Below are positions 34,790 through 43,388 of a stretch of DNA of 64,000 nucleotides, in pieces; position 1 is the stretch's first letter, and every line of letters begins with the position of its first letter. The notes under the pieces are model-generated. The model saw only the letters and a program-made list of their open reading frames with translations, was not told the DNA's origin and ran no database searches. A program made the translations under genes and the position numbers. The stretch is from NCBI GenBank assembly GCA_035606355.1, contig DATNFO010000074.1, positions 1-64,000 on the forward strand, in the 5' to 3' direction. This stretch comes from Sulfopaludibacter sp035606355 (GTDB lineage Bacteria > Acidobacteriota > Terriglobia > Bryobacterales > Bryobacteraceae).

Positions 34790-36886
34790 TTACCAACTCA
34801 ACAAACTTTCGAAAGCGTTTGCCAGGGTTTCCGTTTGCGGCAGAATCGCCGCTTCCAACTGCGGATGATAGCCGACCCAGGTGTCTAGCGCGCCCACGCG
34901 TTTGACGGGCGCGTCGAGGCTGGTGAAGAGCTCGTCGGCGATTCTTGCCGCGATTTCCGCTCCATAGCCCCAGGAGAGGGTGTCTTCATGGGCCACCACC
35001 ACGCGGCTGGTCTTCTGTACGCTCGTTCGAATGCAGTCCCAATCGTACGGCGCCAGCGAGCGCAGGTCGATCAGCTCGATGGTAGCGTGCGGACTGCGCT
35101 TTTCGATTTGCGTGGCGGCGAGCAGCGCTTTCTGCACCAGCGCTCCGTAGGTAATTACCGTTAAATTCTGGCCGGGTTTGACCACCTTGGCTCGACCGAA
35201 CGGAATGGTGTAATCGTCGCCCGGATGTGGCGACCGGTTGTACGGCTCGCGATACAGCTTCTTATGCTCCAGGAACATTACCGGATCGTCGCAGAGCAGC
35301 GCAGTGCGCATGAGCCCGTAAGCATCGAGCGCGTTCGAGGGCATTACGACACGCAGCCCCGGAATATGAGTGAACTCCGATTCTCCGCACTGGCTGTGAT
35401 AAATCGCGCCGCCGTTGAGATACCCGCCGACCGGCACGCGAATCACCGCCGGAGCGGCGAAGTTGCCGTTGCTGCGCCAGCGCATCGTGGCGAGCTCATC
35501 GCGAAGCTGCATCATCGCCGGCCAGATGTAATCGAAAAACTGAATTTCGGCGACAGGCTTGAGCCCGCGGGTCGCCATACCGATAGCGCGGCCGACAATG
35601 CCCGCTTCGGCGAGCGGAGCGTTGAACGCGCGGCGCGCGCCGAACTCGCGCTGTAATCCGTATGTCACCTTGAAGACGCCGCCCTTGCCTTTTACCTCGC
35701 AAAGATTGGCTTCGCGCGAGCAATCCGCCACGTCCTCGCCGAAGACCAGAATATTCGGATTGCGGCGCATCTCCTCCTTCAACGCGGCATTGATGAGGTC
35801 CACCATGGTCATGGGAGCGCCGGAATAGCGCGGCGCTTTGTTGAAGTCCTCGCCCGTCGGGTCCACTTTGGGCGAATACAGGTGAGACAGCGCGGATTCC
35901 GGGTCGGGCGCTTCGTCGCGCAGCGCGTCGTGCGTCGCCTGGTTCACTTCTTCGTCGATTTCATACGTGATGCGCTGCAGCATGTGCCGGTCGATCACGC
36001 CTTCGTCGATCAGGAATTTCGGAAAGCGCAGCACGGGGTCGCGCTCGGCTTCAGCGCTGCGTTCAGCGGCCGGCTTGTACAGCCGCTCATCGTCGGAGAG
36101 CGAATGGGAATATGGGCGCGTCACATGCGCGTGCACCATCGCCGGACCGTGCCCTTCACGCGCATACTGCACGGCCTCGCGCATCACGCGATAGGACGCG
36201 AGAAAATCCGTGCCGTCCACTTCCTGCCGGAATAATCCGGGAAAGCCCGAGGCCAGTTTCGAAACCGAACCGCCCGCGGTCTGGCATTCGATGGGCACAC
36301 TGATGGCGTAACCGTTGTCCTCAATCAGGAAAACCACGGGCAGGCGATCGAGGCAAGCCGCGTTCAGGGCTTCCCAAAACTCGCCTTCGCTGGTGGCGCC
36401 TTCGCCGCTCGTGATGAGCGTGACCTCGTCCGCGGCGTTCTTGTAGCGCGAGGCCTGCGCGCATCCGACTCCCTGCAAATACTGCGTGCCGGTCGGCGAG
36501 GAGACGCTGACGATGTTGTAATCCCTGTGTCCCCAGTGCGAAGGCATCTGGCGGCCGCCGGACGCCGGGTCTGCCGCGGCGCCGACCGCCTGCTGCAGCA
36601 TTTCGCGGGGCGTCACGCCGAGCGTCAGGCACAACGCGCGATCGCGGTAATAGAGGTAAAACCAGTCATGGGCGGGGCGCATCACCAGACCGGCGGCCGT
36701 CTGTACGGCCTCGTGTCCGGCGCCGGAGATTTGGAAGAAGATGCGGTTTTGACGCTTCAGCACCACCTCCCGATCGTCCAGGCGGCGTGCTGTGTGCATG
36801 ATACGGAAGGCGTGAATGAGTTGATCGGCGCTTAACCCCTCGAAGCGCGCCTGTGCTGCCGTGTTGGGTTGCGATGTGGTCGCCAA
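34790..36886 (-). CDS. Fused 2-oxoacid dehydrogenase E1 (alpha+beta)
   Basis: A 698-aa protein from TTG 36886. The N-terminal half is an E1-alpha with ISGAGHEAVQ, YLYYRDRALCLTLG and the thiamine-diphosphate motif GEGATSEGEFWEALNAACLD ending in EDNGYA. The C-terminal half is an E1-beta with NILVFGEDVAD, FNAPLAEAGIVGRAIGMA and QFFDYIWPA. It decarboxylates a 2-oxoacid, probably branched-chain, and passes the acyl group to an E2 encoded elsewhere. The single-chain form is found in several Acidobacteria and Bacteroidetes. No E2/E3 genes are adjacent. Confidence 0.92.
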   Translation of the reverse strand: MATTSQPNTAAQARFEGLSADQLIHAFRIMHTARRLDDREVVLKRQNRIFFQISGAGHEAVQTAAGLVMRPAHDWFYLYYRDRALCLTLGVTPREMLQQAVGAAADPASGGRQMPSHWGHRDYNIVSVSSPTGTQYLQGVGCAQASRYKNAADEVTLITSGEGATSEGEFWEALNAACLDRLPVVFLIEDNGYAISVPIECQTAGGSVSKLASGFPGLFRQEVDGTDFLASYRVMREAVQYAREGHGPAMVHAHVTRPYSHSLSDDERLYKPAAERSAEAERDPVLRFPKFLIDEGVIDRHMLQRITYEIDEEVNQATHDALRDEAPDPESALSHLYSPKVDPTGEDFNKAPRYSGAPMTMVDLINAALKEEMRRNPNILVFGEDVADCSREANLCEVKGKGGVFKVTYGLQREFGARRAFNAPLAEAGIVGRAIGMATRGLKPVAEIQFFDYIWPAMMQLRDELATMRWRSNGNFAAPAVIRVPVGGYLNGGAIYHSQCGESEFTHIPGLRVVMPSNALDAYGLMRTALLCDDPVMFLEHKKLYREPYNRSPHPGDDYTIPFGRAKVVKPGQNLTVITYGALVQKALLAATQIEKRSPHATIELIDLRSLAPYDWDCIRTSVQKTSRVVVAHEDTLSWGYGAEIAARIADELFTSLDAPVKRVGALDTWVGYHPQLEAAILPQTETLANAFESLLSW

Positions 36887-36967
36887 TCTTCCCCCCGTCC
36901 TTAGTTTAACCGACGCCGTTTTCTTGTCCACTTGAAAGTGGTGCGGCATCCGGTTACCGTACGTACG

Positions 36968-37990
36968 ATGAGACTTTTTTTGGTTCTGGTGCTGGCCGCG
37001 GGTGCGGCGGCGGCGCGTCCGAAGTCGTTGTTTTACCTGAGCCGCGATCCGGCGGGGGTCGCCGACTTTCTGGCGCATGCCGGCAAGATCGATATTCTGG
37101 TGCCGACCTGGTACAACGTTGACGCGATCGGCGCCGTCACAGGCGGTCCGAACCCCGACGTGATGGCCGCCGCCCGGGAGAAGCGCGTGGATGTGATGCC
37201 GATCGTCGTGAACCCGGGCTTCAACCAGGACAACTTCCATAAGCTGCTGGGCAATCCGAATGCGCACACGGCGTTGATTCAAGGCTTGCTCGCCGAGTGC
37301 AAAAAGAACGGGTACATTGGCATTCAGTTCGATTTCGAGAACGTTGCCGCGACCGATCGAGATGCGCTGAGTGCGTTGGTTCGCGAAACGGCTGCATCAT
37401 TCCATGCGGAGCACTTGCAGCTCTCCATCGCGACTGTGCCGAACGCTCCGCCCAGCCCGGGAACGGGCGCGTTCACCAAATGGATCTACTTCAACTGGCG
37501 CGACGCGTACGACCTGAAGGCGATCGGCGATGCGGTGGATCTGCTGTGTTTGATGACCTACGACGAGCACACGCGGTATACGCCGCCCGGTCCGGTAGCG
37601 GGGTATGTGTGGACGCTGGACAATCTGGAGTATGCGCTCAAGAGCGTGCCGCCGGAGAAACTGTCCCTCGGCATTCCGGTGTACGGCTATCACTGGTTCG
37701 CGGGCGACCCGAAGGACGGTAAGCCGAATCCCACGATGGCGACCGTCGGCGGCGCGGATGTGGCGCAGTTGGTCGCGCAGTTCAAGCCTCAGGTGCAGTG
37801 GGACGAGATGGATCGGGCGAGTTACTTTTATCTGTACCGGGACTATACGCGGGAGTGGGTGTTCTATACCGACGTTAAAACGTTTCTGGCCAGGTATGAT
37901 TTGGTAACGTCGCGAGGGCTGCAGGGATTCTGCTCGTGGGTGCTGGGGAAGGAAGATCCGGAAATCTGGGAAATCCTGCCGGCACATTAA
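36968..37990 (+). CDS. Secreted GH18-fold glycoside hydrolase
   Basis: A 340-aa protein from ATG 36968 with signal peptide LFLVLVLAAGAAAARP. The (beta/alpha)8 GH18 pattern is clear: GYIGIQFDFENV carries the catalytic Glu at the end of the DxxDxDxE-like strand (here reduced to QFDFE), LLCLMTYDEHTRY is the substrate strand, and GFCSWVLGKEDPEIW is the final Trp strand. This fits spore-cortex/chitinase-like hydrolases acting on beta-1,4-GlcNAc polymers. Confidence 0.9.
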   Translation: MRLFLVLVLAAGAAAARPKSLFYLSRDPAGVADFLAHAGKIDILVPTWYNVDAIGAVTGGPNPDVMAAAREKRVDVMPIVVNPGFNQDNFHKLLGNPNAHTALIQGLLAECKKNGYIGIQFDFENVAATDRDALSALVRETAASFHAEHLQLSIATVPNAPPSPGTGAFTKWIYFNWRDAYDLKAIGDAVDLLCLMTYDEHTRYTPPGPVAGYVWTLDNLEYALKSVPPEKLSLGIPVYGYHWFAGDPKDGKPNPTMATVGGADVAQLVAQFKPQVQWDEMDRASYFYLYRDYTREWVFYTDVKTFLARYDLVTSRGLQGFCSWVLGKEDPEIWEILPAH

Positions 37991-38003
37991 GGTACGGGCG
38001 CCG

Positions 38004-38522
38004 TCAGGTCATACTTGTTGCATTCGCGGCCTTTCGCCATTTCGCTTCACTGATTGCCTGTCCAGTATGTCTTTGTGTATGTTCGGCGATGTGAGTGAGT
38101 AGTCCGATTACCGTAGACGGCAGGTTTTTCCGGCCGACTGTTCTCGCTTCTGTCAGTGTGGACGGGTCCAGCCTTCGGATGATTGCTTCCGCTTCGGTGA
38201 GCGCCGCGTCCAGTTCGGCGAGCAACTCATCGCGTGTCGCTCCAGGTTCGTGTTCCCGGCGGGCGGCTGCCAGTTCGTCGTCTGTCAGCGACCTTCCCTG
38301 CACATACGCCATGAGCCTGCGCGTACTTCCGCCTATGTGGCGTATGTGAAAGCCCGGCGATCCGAAGCCGTTAGGCTCGGCCCACAATTCGGCGATGGTC
38401 AGCGGCGCGGTCCAGCGGGCCAGATCTTCACGCGCCTGCCGGAAGGCGTACAGAACCGGCGCCACCAGCGGGTGCACGCCGGGGATCGGGCCGCGCAGCC
38501 AGGGTTCTTCGAGGTGCTCCAT
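38004..38522 (-). CDS. DinB-family protein
   Basis: A 172-aa protein from ATG 38522. A four-helix DinB/YfiT-like bundle is indicated by HPLVAPVLYAFRQAREDLAR, FHIRHIGGSTRRLMAYVQGR and LLTHIAEHTQRHTGQAISEA. Three histidines (in FHIRHIGG and AEHTQRHTGQ) are placed as in the family's metal site. Many members are thiol-dependent transferases or stress-induced; substrate unknown. Confidence 0.85.
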   Translation of the reverse strand: MEHLEEPWLRGPIPGVHPLVAPVLYAFRQAREDLARWTAPLTIAELWAEPNGFGSPGFHIRHIGGSTRRLMAYVQGRSLTDDELAAARREHEPGATRDELLAELDAALTEAEAIIRRLDPSTLTEARTVGRKNLPSTVIGLLTHIAEHTQRHTGQAISEAKWRKAANATSMT

Positions 38523-38616
38523 ACCATTATCGTAGCCGCGCAACGTGGAACATTTCAACGATTGAGGAAAAGCAGAACGGTGCAATTAACTACAGCGTAA
38601 TGCAGCAGATAAACAA

Positions 38617-38622
38617 TATAAT
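38617..38622 (+). promoter_or_regulatory. Candidate -10 box for the multiheme cytochrome gene
   Basis: A perfect TATAAT lies 61 bp before the ATG in an unusually AT-rich stretch (38586-38677). No good -35 was found at 17 bp, so the assignment is tentative. Confidence 0.35.
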
Positions 38623-38677
38623 AAGACCGTAAAAACTGTTTTTCGAATTCATAATTTGACTTAGGAGTAAGTTACTC

Positions 38678-40492
38678 ATGATGGGAGTCACCCTGAATCG
38701 CCGACTTCCCAAAGCGCTAGCTGGTTTATCCGCACTGGCGCTGATGGCTGTGGCCGCCATGACCACATTGAACGCGCAAACGACAACCACGCTGTTGGCC
38801 CCGCGGCTGGCCGTACGGGCACTGACCCCGGGCGAGCTGACGAATTACAAGCTGCCGTCGACCACCCAACTCTCCGGCGGCTTGAACACGGTTGCTCTTG
38901 GCGAACCGCTGTACCTGGAAGTGCAGATCGATGCCAACATTCCCGCCGCGCAGATCGCCGGCGTGGTATGGTCTCTGGACACCAAACCGAATCTTTCGAA
39001 CGCAACCCTTGCGCCGAGCCCGTTGACCAGTGCGGTTCCGGTTGCCGAACCGAGCGACCGGCTGGTTTATCAGGTGGCGGGCCGCCAGATGCTAAAACCG
39101 GACGTCCACGGAATGTACGTGATCACGGCGATAGTGACCGCCGGCTCCAGCGGCTCGACCAAAATTTCGCAGACGTATATCGCCGGGACGTACGTGGGCG
39201 AGACGGCTTGCGCGCGCTGCCATAGCGGCGGCCTGGCCCAGTCGATGGCTCCGGCGTGGAGCAAAACGGTGCATACGCAACTGTTCACGCAGGGAATCAA
39301 TGGTGATCAGGGCGCCCACTACACCGGGAGCTGCGTTTCCTGCCACGTTCTCGGGTACGACGCCAACAACAGCATTCCGAATGGCGGGTATACCGACATT
39401 GCCAAGCAGTTGAACTTCACGTTCCCCACACCCGCGCCGGGCAACTTCGACAAACTCGACCCGAAGCTTCAGAACCTCGGCAGCATTCAGTGCGAGAATT
39501 GCCACGGACCGGGAAGCGAACATGCCAATTTCGGCGGGTCCACCATGGCGATCAGCAAACCGTCGAACACGGGCGCCTGCCAGCAGTGCCATGATGCGCC
39601 GACGCATCATGGCAAGGGAACGGCGTGGATGAGTTCGGCGCACGCCATCACTACGCGCGACACCGCCGGAAATGCTACCTGCGCCGGCTGCCATTCGGGC
39701 AACGCTTTTGCCGTCAAGGCGGCGGGCAACAAGATCACCGACGCTTCGTATTCCGTCATCGATTGCGCCACTTGCCATGAGCCTCACGGCATCACGCCGG
39801 ATGGCTCCGCGCATCAGATCCGCAAGATGGATTCCGCCACTCTGGCCAACGGCGTAAAAGTGACAGGCACGGGCAGCGGCACGCTCTGCATGAACTGCCA
39901 CATGTCGCGGCAGAACGCCACGGTATATGCCGACACCACGGCCGGCAGCGCGCATTTCGGACCGCATGAAGGGCCCCAGGCCGACATGCTGATGGGCACC
40001 AACGGGTACACCTACGGCAAGAAGATTCCGACCTCGGCGCATCAGTTCGTCGTAGCCGATACGTGCGTCACATGCCACATGCAGACCGTCGCGACTACCG
40101 ATCCGGCGTTCCTGCAGGCCGGCGATCACACCTTCCGCACCACCTATGCCCCCGCGGGAAAAGCGGCCGAAAACCTCACCGCGGCCTGCCAGGGCTGCCA
40201 CGGCAAGCAGGTAGACAGCTTCAACTTCCAACTGTTCGATTACAATGGCGATGGCCAGATCGATGGCGTGCAGACCGAAGTGCAGAGCCTGCTTGACCAG
40301 CTCTCCACCTTGCTGCCGCCGAACAATAAGGTGAAGAGCGATCTCACCATCGACAACACCTGGACAAAACAGCAGCTCGAAGCCGCCTACAACTGGCTGT
40401 TCGTAATGCACGACGGCAGCAAGGGCGTGCACAACACGGCTTACGCGGTCGGACTCCTGAAAGCGTCGATCGCCAATTTGCAGGGTAAGTAG
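38678..40492 (+). CDS. Nine-heme cytochrome c
   Basis: A 604-aa exported protein with signal peptide (ALAGLSALALMAVAAMTTLNA). After a beta-rich N-terminal domain (40-170) come nine CxxCH motifs: CARCH, CVSCH, CENCH, CQQCH, CAGCH, CATCH, CMNCH, CVTCH and CQGCH. The spread resembles cytochrome c554/NrfB-like modules. A DYNGDGQIDG calcium-loop-like motif follows, with a helical tail. It is probably a periplasmic or surface electron carrier. AGGAG precedes the ATG-ATG start by 8 bases. No partner oxidoreductase is adjacent. Confidence 0.92.
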   Translation: MMGVTLNRRLPKALAGLSALALMAVAAMTTLNAQTTTTLLAPRLAVRALTPGELTNYKLPSTTQLSGGLNTVALGEPLYLEVQIDANIPAAQIAGVVWSLDTKPNLSNATLAPSPLTSAVPVAEPSDRLVYQVAGRQMLKPDVHGMYVITAIVTAGSSGSTKISQTYIAGTYVGETACARCHSGGLAQSMAPAWSKTVHTQLFTQGINGDQGAHYTGSCVSCHVLGYDANNSIPNGGYTDIAKQLNFTFPTPAPGNFDKLDPKLQNLGSIQCENCHGPGSEHANFGGSTMAISKPSNTGACQQCHDAPTHHGKGTAWMSSAHAITTRDTAGNATCAGCHSGNAFAVKAAGNKITDASYSVIDCATCHEPHGITPDGSAHQIRKMDSATLANGVKVTGTGSGTLCMNCHMSRQNATVYADTTAGSAHFGPHEGPQADMLMGTNGYTYGKKIPTSAHQFVVADTCVTCHMQTVATTDPAFLQAGDHTFRTTYAPAGKAAENLTAACQGCHGKQVDSFNFQLFDYNGDGQIDGVQTEVQSLLDQLSTLLPPNNKVKSDLTIDNTWTKQQLEAAYNWLFVMHDGSKGVHNTAYAVGLLKASIANLQGK

Positions 40493-40504
40493 ACGAGCGC
40501 AGCC

Positions 40505-40544
40505 GTGGCGACGGGTCTCCGACAGGACGGAGTCCCGTCGTCAC
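40505..40544. terminator. Strong hairpin after the cytochrome gene
   Basis: Arms GTGGCGACGGGTCTCCG (40505-40521) and CGGAGTCCCGTCGTCAC (40528-40544) pair at 15 of 17 positions with a 6-base loop, 12 bp after the stop. Only a short T-run (GTTTG) follows, so termination is plausible but the element may be a dispersed repeat. Confidence 0.5.
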
Positions 40545-40562
40545 GTTTGCGGCACGTCTTCG

Positions 40563-41108
40563 ATGGCGATTCCCCGTCCCGCCCACTATCCTATTCACAT
40601 GGGTTCGTGGTCGAACTTCTATGTGATCGTGGGGTCGTCCGCCGGCGCGCTCACCGGTTTGCAGTTTGTGGTGATCACTCTTGTCGCGCAATCTCAGCAC
40701 AGCAGCAGCATGCGCGAGATACGGGCGTTCGGCAGCCCCACGGTGGTCCATTTTTGTCTTACGCTACTGGTTTCGGCGTTGATGTGCATGCCGTGGCGCT
40801 CCGCAGTGTTACTCGCCTGGATGCTCGCGGCCGTCGGCGTGGCTGGGCTGATTTACGGCGCGAGTGTCGTCTATCACGCCCGCAAACAGACTGGCTATGA
40901 GCCCGAACCCGAGGACTGGCTCTGGTATATTGTCGCTCCGCTGATCCTTTATGGAGCGCTGATCGCGGCCGGCGTCCTGCTGCTCTGCCGCCTGGAGGCA
41001 GCGTTCTTCGTTACCGCCGCCGTGGCATTGGGACTGTTGTTTCTCGGAATCCGCAACTCCTGGGATACCGTGACTTACGTCGCGATCACGCGGTCCTCGA
41101 CTTCATAA
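40563..41108 (+). CDS. Four-helix membrane protein of unknown function
   Basis: A 181-aa protein with about four membrane helices (FYVIVGSSAGALTGLQFVVI, VVHFCLTLLVSALMCM, LLAWMLAAVGVAGLIYGA, WYIVAPLILYGALIAAGVLL) and a short C-terminal helix. An internal ATG at 40599 (GSWSNFYVIVG) is an equally good start. Similar modulator-like membrane proteins occur in Acidobacteria; no function can be given. Confidence 0.75.
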   Translation: MAIPRPAHYPIHMGSWSNFYVIVGSSAGALTGLQFVVITLVAQSQHSSSMREIRAFGSPTVVHFCLTLLVSALMCMPWRSAVLLAWMLAAVGVAGLIYGASVVYHARKQTGYEPEPEDWLWYIVAPLILYGALIAAGVLLLCRLEAAFFVTAAVALGLLFLGIRNSWDTVTYVAITRSSTS

Positions 41109-41221
41109 GCCCTTGACTGCTCGACCGTAGAGTTTCGCTACACGAATTTCGCGCAGGGTGGGTGAGGAATCCAGCGCACTTGCGGGCATTCGGCGTTGAA
41201 ATCTCCCGATTTCCTGGCCCT

Positions 41222-41263
41222 TGCAATGTGGAACTTGCATTGCATATTCGCAATCGCGATAAA
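41222..41263 (+). promoter_or_regulatory. Candidate promoter and operator of the Rrf2 gene
   Basis: TTGCAT (41235-41240) and GATAAA (41258-41263) are separated by 17 bp. An inverted repeat TGCAATG-N9-CATTGCA (41222-41228 and 41238-41244) overlaps the -35 element, a typical place for autoregulation by a small dimeric repressor. Predicted by eye only. Confidence 0.35.
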
Positions 41264-41283
41264 AAGGCTCCCATTTCCTTCCT

Positions 41284-41700
41284 ATGCAACTCACGAGAGC
41301 AGCCGATTATGCCATCCGCGTCATGATTCATCTGGCCGGACTTCCCGCCGGAGCGCGGGCCAGCCGTTCGGGACTAGCCGAAGCCGCTGAGTGTCCGGAG
41401 CAGTTCCTGTCAAAGGTGCTGCAAAACCTCACGCGCGCCGGTCTGATTGTCTCTCACCGCGGTAACACCGGCGGCTTCGAGCTTCCCGAGACGCGGCGCA
41501 ATGCCTCCATGCTGGACGTGGTCGAAGCCGTGGAAGGCCCAATACGGCTCAACGTCTGTCTCGGTTCGGCGCAGGCGTGTTCGCGACAGAACTGGTGCCC
41601 GGCGCATTGCGTTTGGGAGCAGGCACAGTCGGCCATGACCGGAGTGCTGGGGCGCACGAGCATTTCCCAGCTTGCCGCGCAAGTTCCCGCGATTCACTAA
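41284..41700 (+). CDS. Rrf2-family Fe-S transcriptional regulator
   Basis: A 138-aa winged-helix regulator beginning MQLTRAADYAIRVMIHLAGL, with recognition region SKVLQNLTRAGLIVSHRG and the NTGGFEL wing, as in NsrR/IscR/RirA. A cysteine cluster (C92, C99, C105, C109) could hold an iron-sulfur cluster. It would sense iron, NO or redox state. The neighbouring cytochrome and membrane gene are possible targets. Confidence 0.9.
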   Translation: MQLTRAADYAIRVMIHLAGLPAGARASRSGLAEAAECPEQFLSKVLQNLTRAGLIVSHRGNTGGFELPETRRNASMLDVVEAVEGPIRLNVCLGSAQACSRQNWCPAHCVWEQAQSAMTGVLGRTSISQLAAQVPAIH

Positions 41701-41728
41701 TCGAACTCACCAGATTTATCGGATCAAC

Positions 41729-41775
41729 ACGAATGCACACGAACGAATAAACGCTGATCATTCGTGTGCATTCGT
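41729..41775. repeat. Perfect 15-bp inverted repeat (ACGAATGCACACGAA family)
   Basis: ACGAATGCACACGAA (41729-41743) and its exact complement TTCGTGTGCATTCGT (41761-41775) are separated by 17 bases. It lies between convergent genes, 28 bp after the Rrf2 stop and 9 bp before the next gene's end. It can act as a bidirectional stop structure and looks like a dispersed repeat of soil-bacterial genomes. Confidence 0.65.
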
Positions 41776-41784
41776 AGCCTACCC

Positions 41785-42066
41785 TTACCAGCCGCGACGG
41801 TCATGCCGGATGTCCCGATTCTGCTCTCTCAGTGCGTGGCTGTCCCTTGCCATGTCGCGGCGGATCGCTTCGGCTTCGCGATAATTCCCGCAGCGTAAGG
41901 CTTCGTTCAGCCGGTACTGGTCCCGGCCCAGATCGTTGTCGATCCTGGCGCTGCGAACGTAATCGTTGCGCAGGTCGCGGCCGCGGCTTTCGGCGAACGC
42001 GCTGCTCCCGGTGGCCGCCAGACCTCCCATCAGAATCACGGCTGCGAATAACTTTGAATGTTTCAT
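41785..42066 (-). CDS. Small exported Arg/Asp-rich protein
   Basis: A 93-aa protein from ATG 42066, preceded by GGAGG at 5 bases. Signal peptide is KLFAAVILMGGLAATGSSAFA. The mature part is a charged helix (YREAEAIRRDMARDSHALRE) with one Cys. Resembles small periplasmic stress or metal-response proteins by composition only; function unknown. Confidence 0.75.
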   Translation of the reverse strand: MKHSKLFAAVILMGGLAATGSSAFAESRGRDLRNDYVRSARIDNDLGRDQYRLNEALRCGNYREAEAIRRDMARDSHALREQNRDIRHDRRGW

Positions 42067-42183
42067 AACTACCTCCACTTATAAGAACGCCAAATGCCGC
42101 TCTGAAGTTATGCATTGTGAAGGGAGCTTCACGTAAGTTATTGTCACGCCGCGGGCACCACCTTAGCGGTGGATTTCCACCAC

Positions 42184-43386
42184 TTACTCGTAGCGCAAAG
42201 CTTCGGTGGGGTTGAGTCGCGCGGCGCGGCTGGCCGGCAGGATTCCGAAGATCAGCCCCACCGCGCAGCTCACACCGAAAGCTACCGCGATCGCCACGTA
42301 CGAGATCGGAATTCGAATATCCGTGAAGAGTCCGACGCTGAGCGGAATTGCGACTCCCACCAGAATGCCGGCGACTCCGCCGAGGAGGCTTACCATCATC
42401 GCCTCGGTGAGGAACTGCAGCAGGATTTCGCGCTTGGCCGCTCCCACCGCGAGCCGCAGCCCGATCTCGCGCGTACGCTCCGTCACCGTCACCAGCATGA
42501 TGTTCATGATGCCAATGCCGGAGATGATGAGCGTGATTGCGGATACCAGAATCAGCACCAGGGACAGGATCAGCGAGATATTCTTCGCCGCTTCCAGAAT
42601 GGCCGTCAGGGTATCGACGCGATACCGCGCGCCCGGCCGGTGCCGGCTTTCGACGATCTCCTGCACGCGTGTGGCGACGCGCTCCACCTCGCCCGGCGAC
42701 CGCACCTGCACGTACAACGGATCGATGCGTTCCACGGGCGTGAAGTACCGCAGCACGGTGATCGGAATCACGATCGTGTCGCGCTCGATTTCCGACTGGC
42801 CGAATGTTTCCACGCGCTCGTGGAACGTTCCGATTACGGTGAATTGCATCCCGAAGAGGCGCACGTTCTGTCCCAGCGCGGCGTTGCGCGTGCCGTACAT
42901 GCGCTCGGCGAGATGGTCGGTGAGCAGCGCTACCTTTTCGCGCCCGCTGACATCCTCGGCCTCGAGGAAACGCCCGGAGCTGATCACCAGGTTGCGCACC
43001 GCCGCGTAATCCTCGTCCGTGCCGTTGATCTTGACGTCCTGCTGCTTCCCGCCGATCAGCACCTGGTCGAAATTCGACATCACGCCGGTAGCTGCCACCA
43101 CGTCGCCGCGCAGGCTGTCGCGGATCGCCTGCACGTCCGCCATCTTGATGTAGTCGGCGTCGGCGGCCGGGCTCGCCGGACCGGCGGAAACGTAATAGGC
43201 GAAGATGATGTTGCTGCCGATGCCCTCCACCTGCTCCAGGATGTAGTCCCGGCTGGTGAGCGAAATGGTGACCACCAGAATGACGCTGGCCGTGCCGATC
43301 ACCATGCCGAGCATCGTGAGCAGAGAGCGGACGGGGTTGGAACGAAGCGCCTGCGCGCTAAAGCGGAAGGCTTCGCCCACGAACAC
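42184..43386 (-). CDS. MacB/FtsX-type ABC transporter permease
   Basis: A 400-aa membrane protein: one N-terminal helix (about 20-40), a MacB-type periplasmic domain (about 45-265), and three C-terminal helices with the FtsX motif ISGIGIMNIMLVTVTERTRE. It probably drives mechanotransmission export of lipoproteins, peptides or drugs with a separate ATPase. No ATPase gene is adjacent. It follows the TPR gene after 2 bp. Confidence 0.9.
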   Translation of the reverse strand: MFVGEAFRFSAQALRSNPVRSLLTMLGMVIGTASVILVVTISLTSRDYILEQVEGIGSNIIFAYYVSAGPASPAADADYIKMADVQAIRDSLRGDVVAATGVMSNFDQVLIGGKQQDVKINGTDEDYAAVRNLVISSGRFLEAEDVSGREKVALLTDHLAERMYGTRNAALGQNVRLFGMQFTVIGTFHERVETFGQSEIERDTIVIPITVLRYFTPVERIDPLYVQVRSPGEVERVATRVQEIVESRHRPGARYRVDTLTAILEAAKNISLILSLVLILVSAITLIISGIGIMNIMLVTVTERTREIGLRLAVGAAKREILLQFLTEAMMVSLLGGVAGILVGVAIPLSVGLFTDIRIPISYVAIAVAFGVSCAVGLIFGILPASRAARLNPTEALRYE

Positions 43387-43388
43387 GC

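Noticed and set aside
34763..34790. GGTCCGGAGACCGG stretch as another REP palindrome
   Set aside because: Resembles the GGTACCGGTCT family, but the arms are short and imperfect; not listed as a copy.
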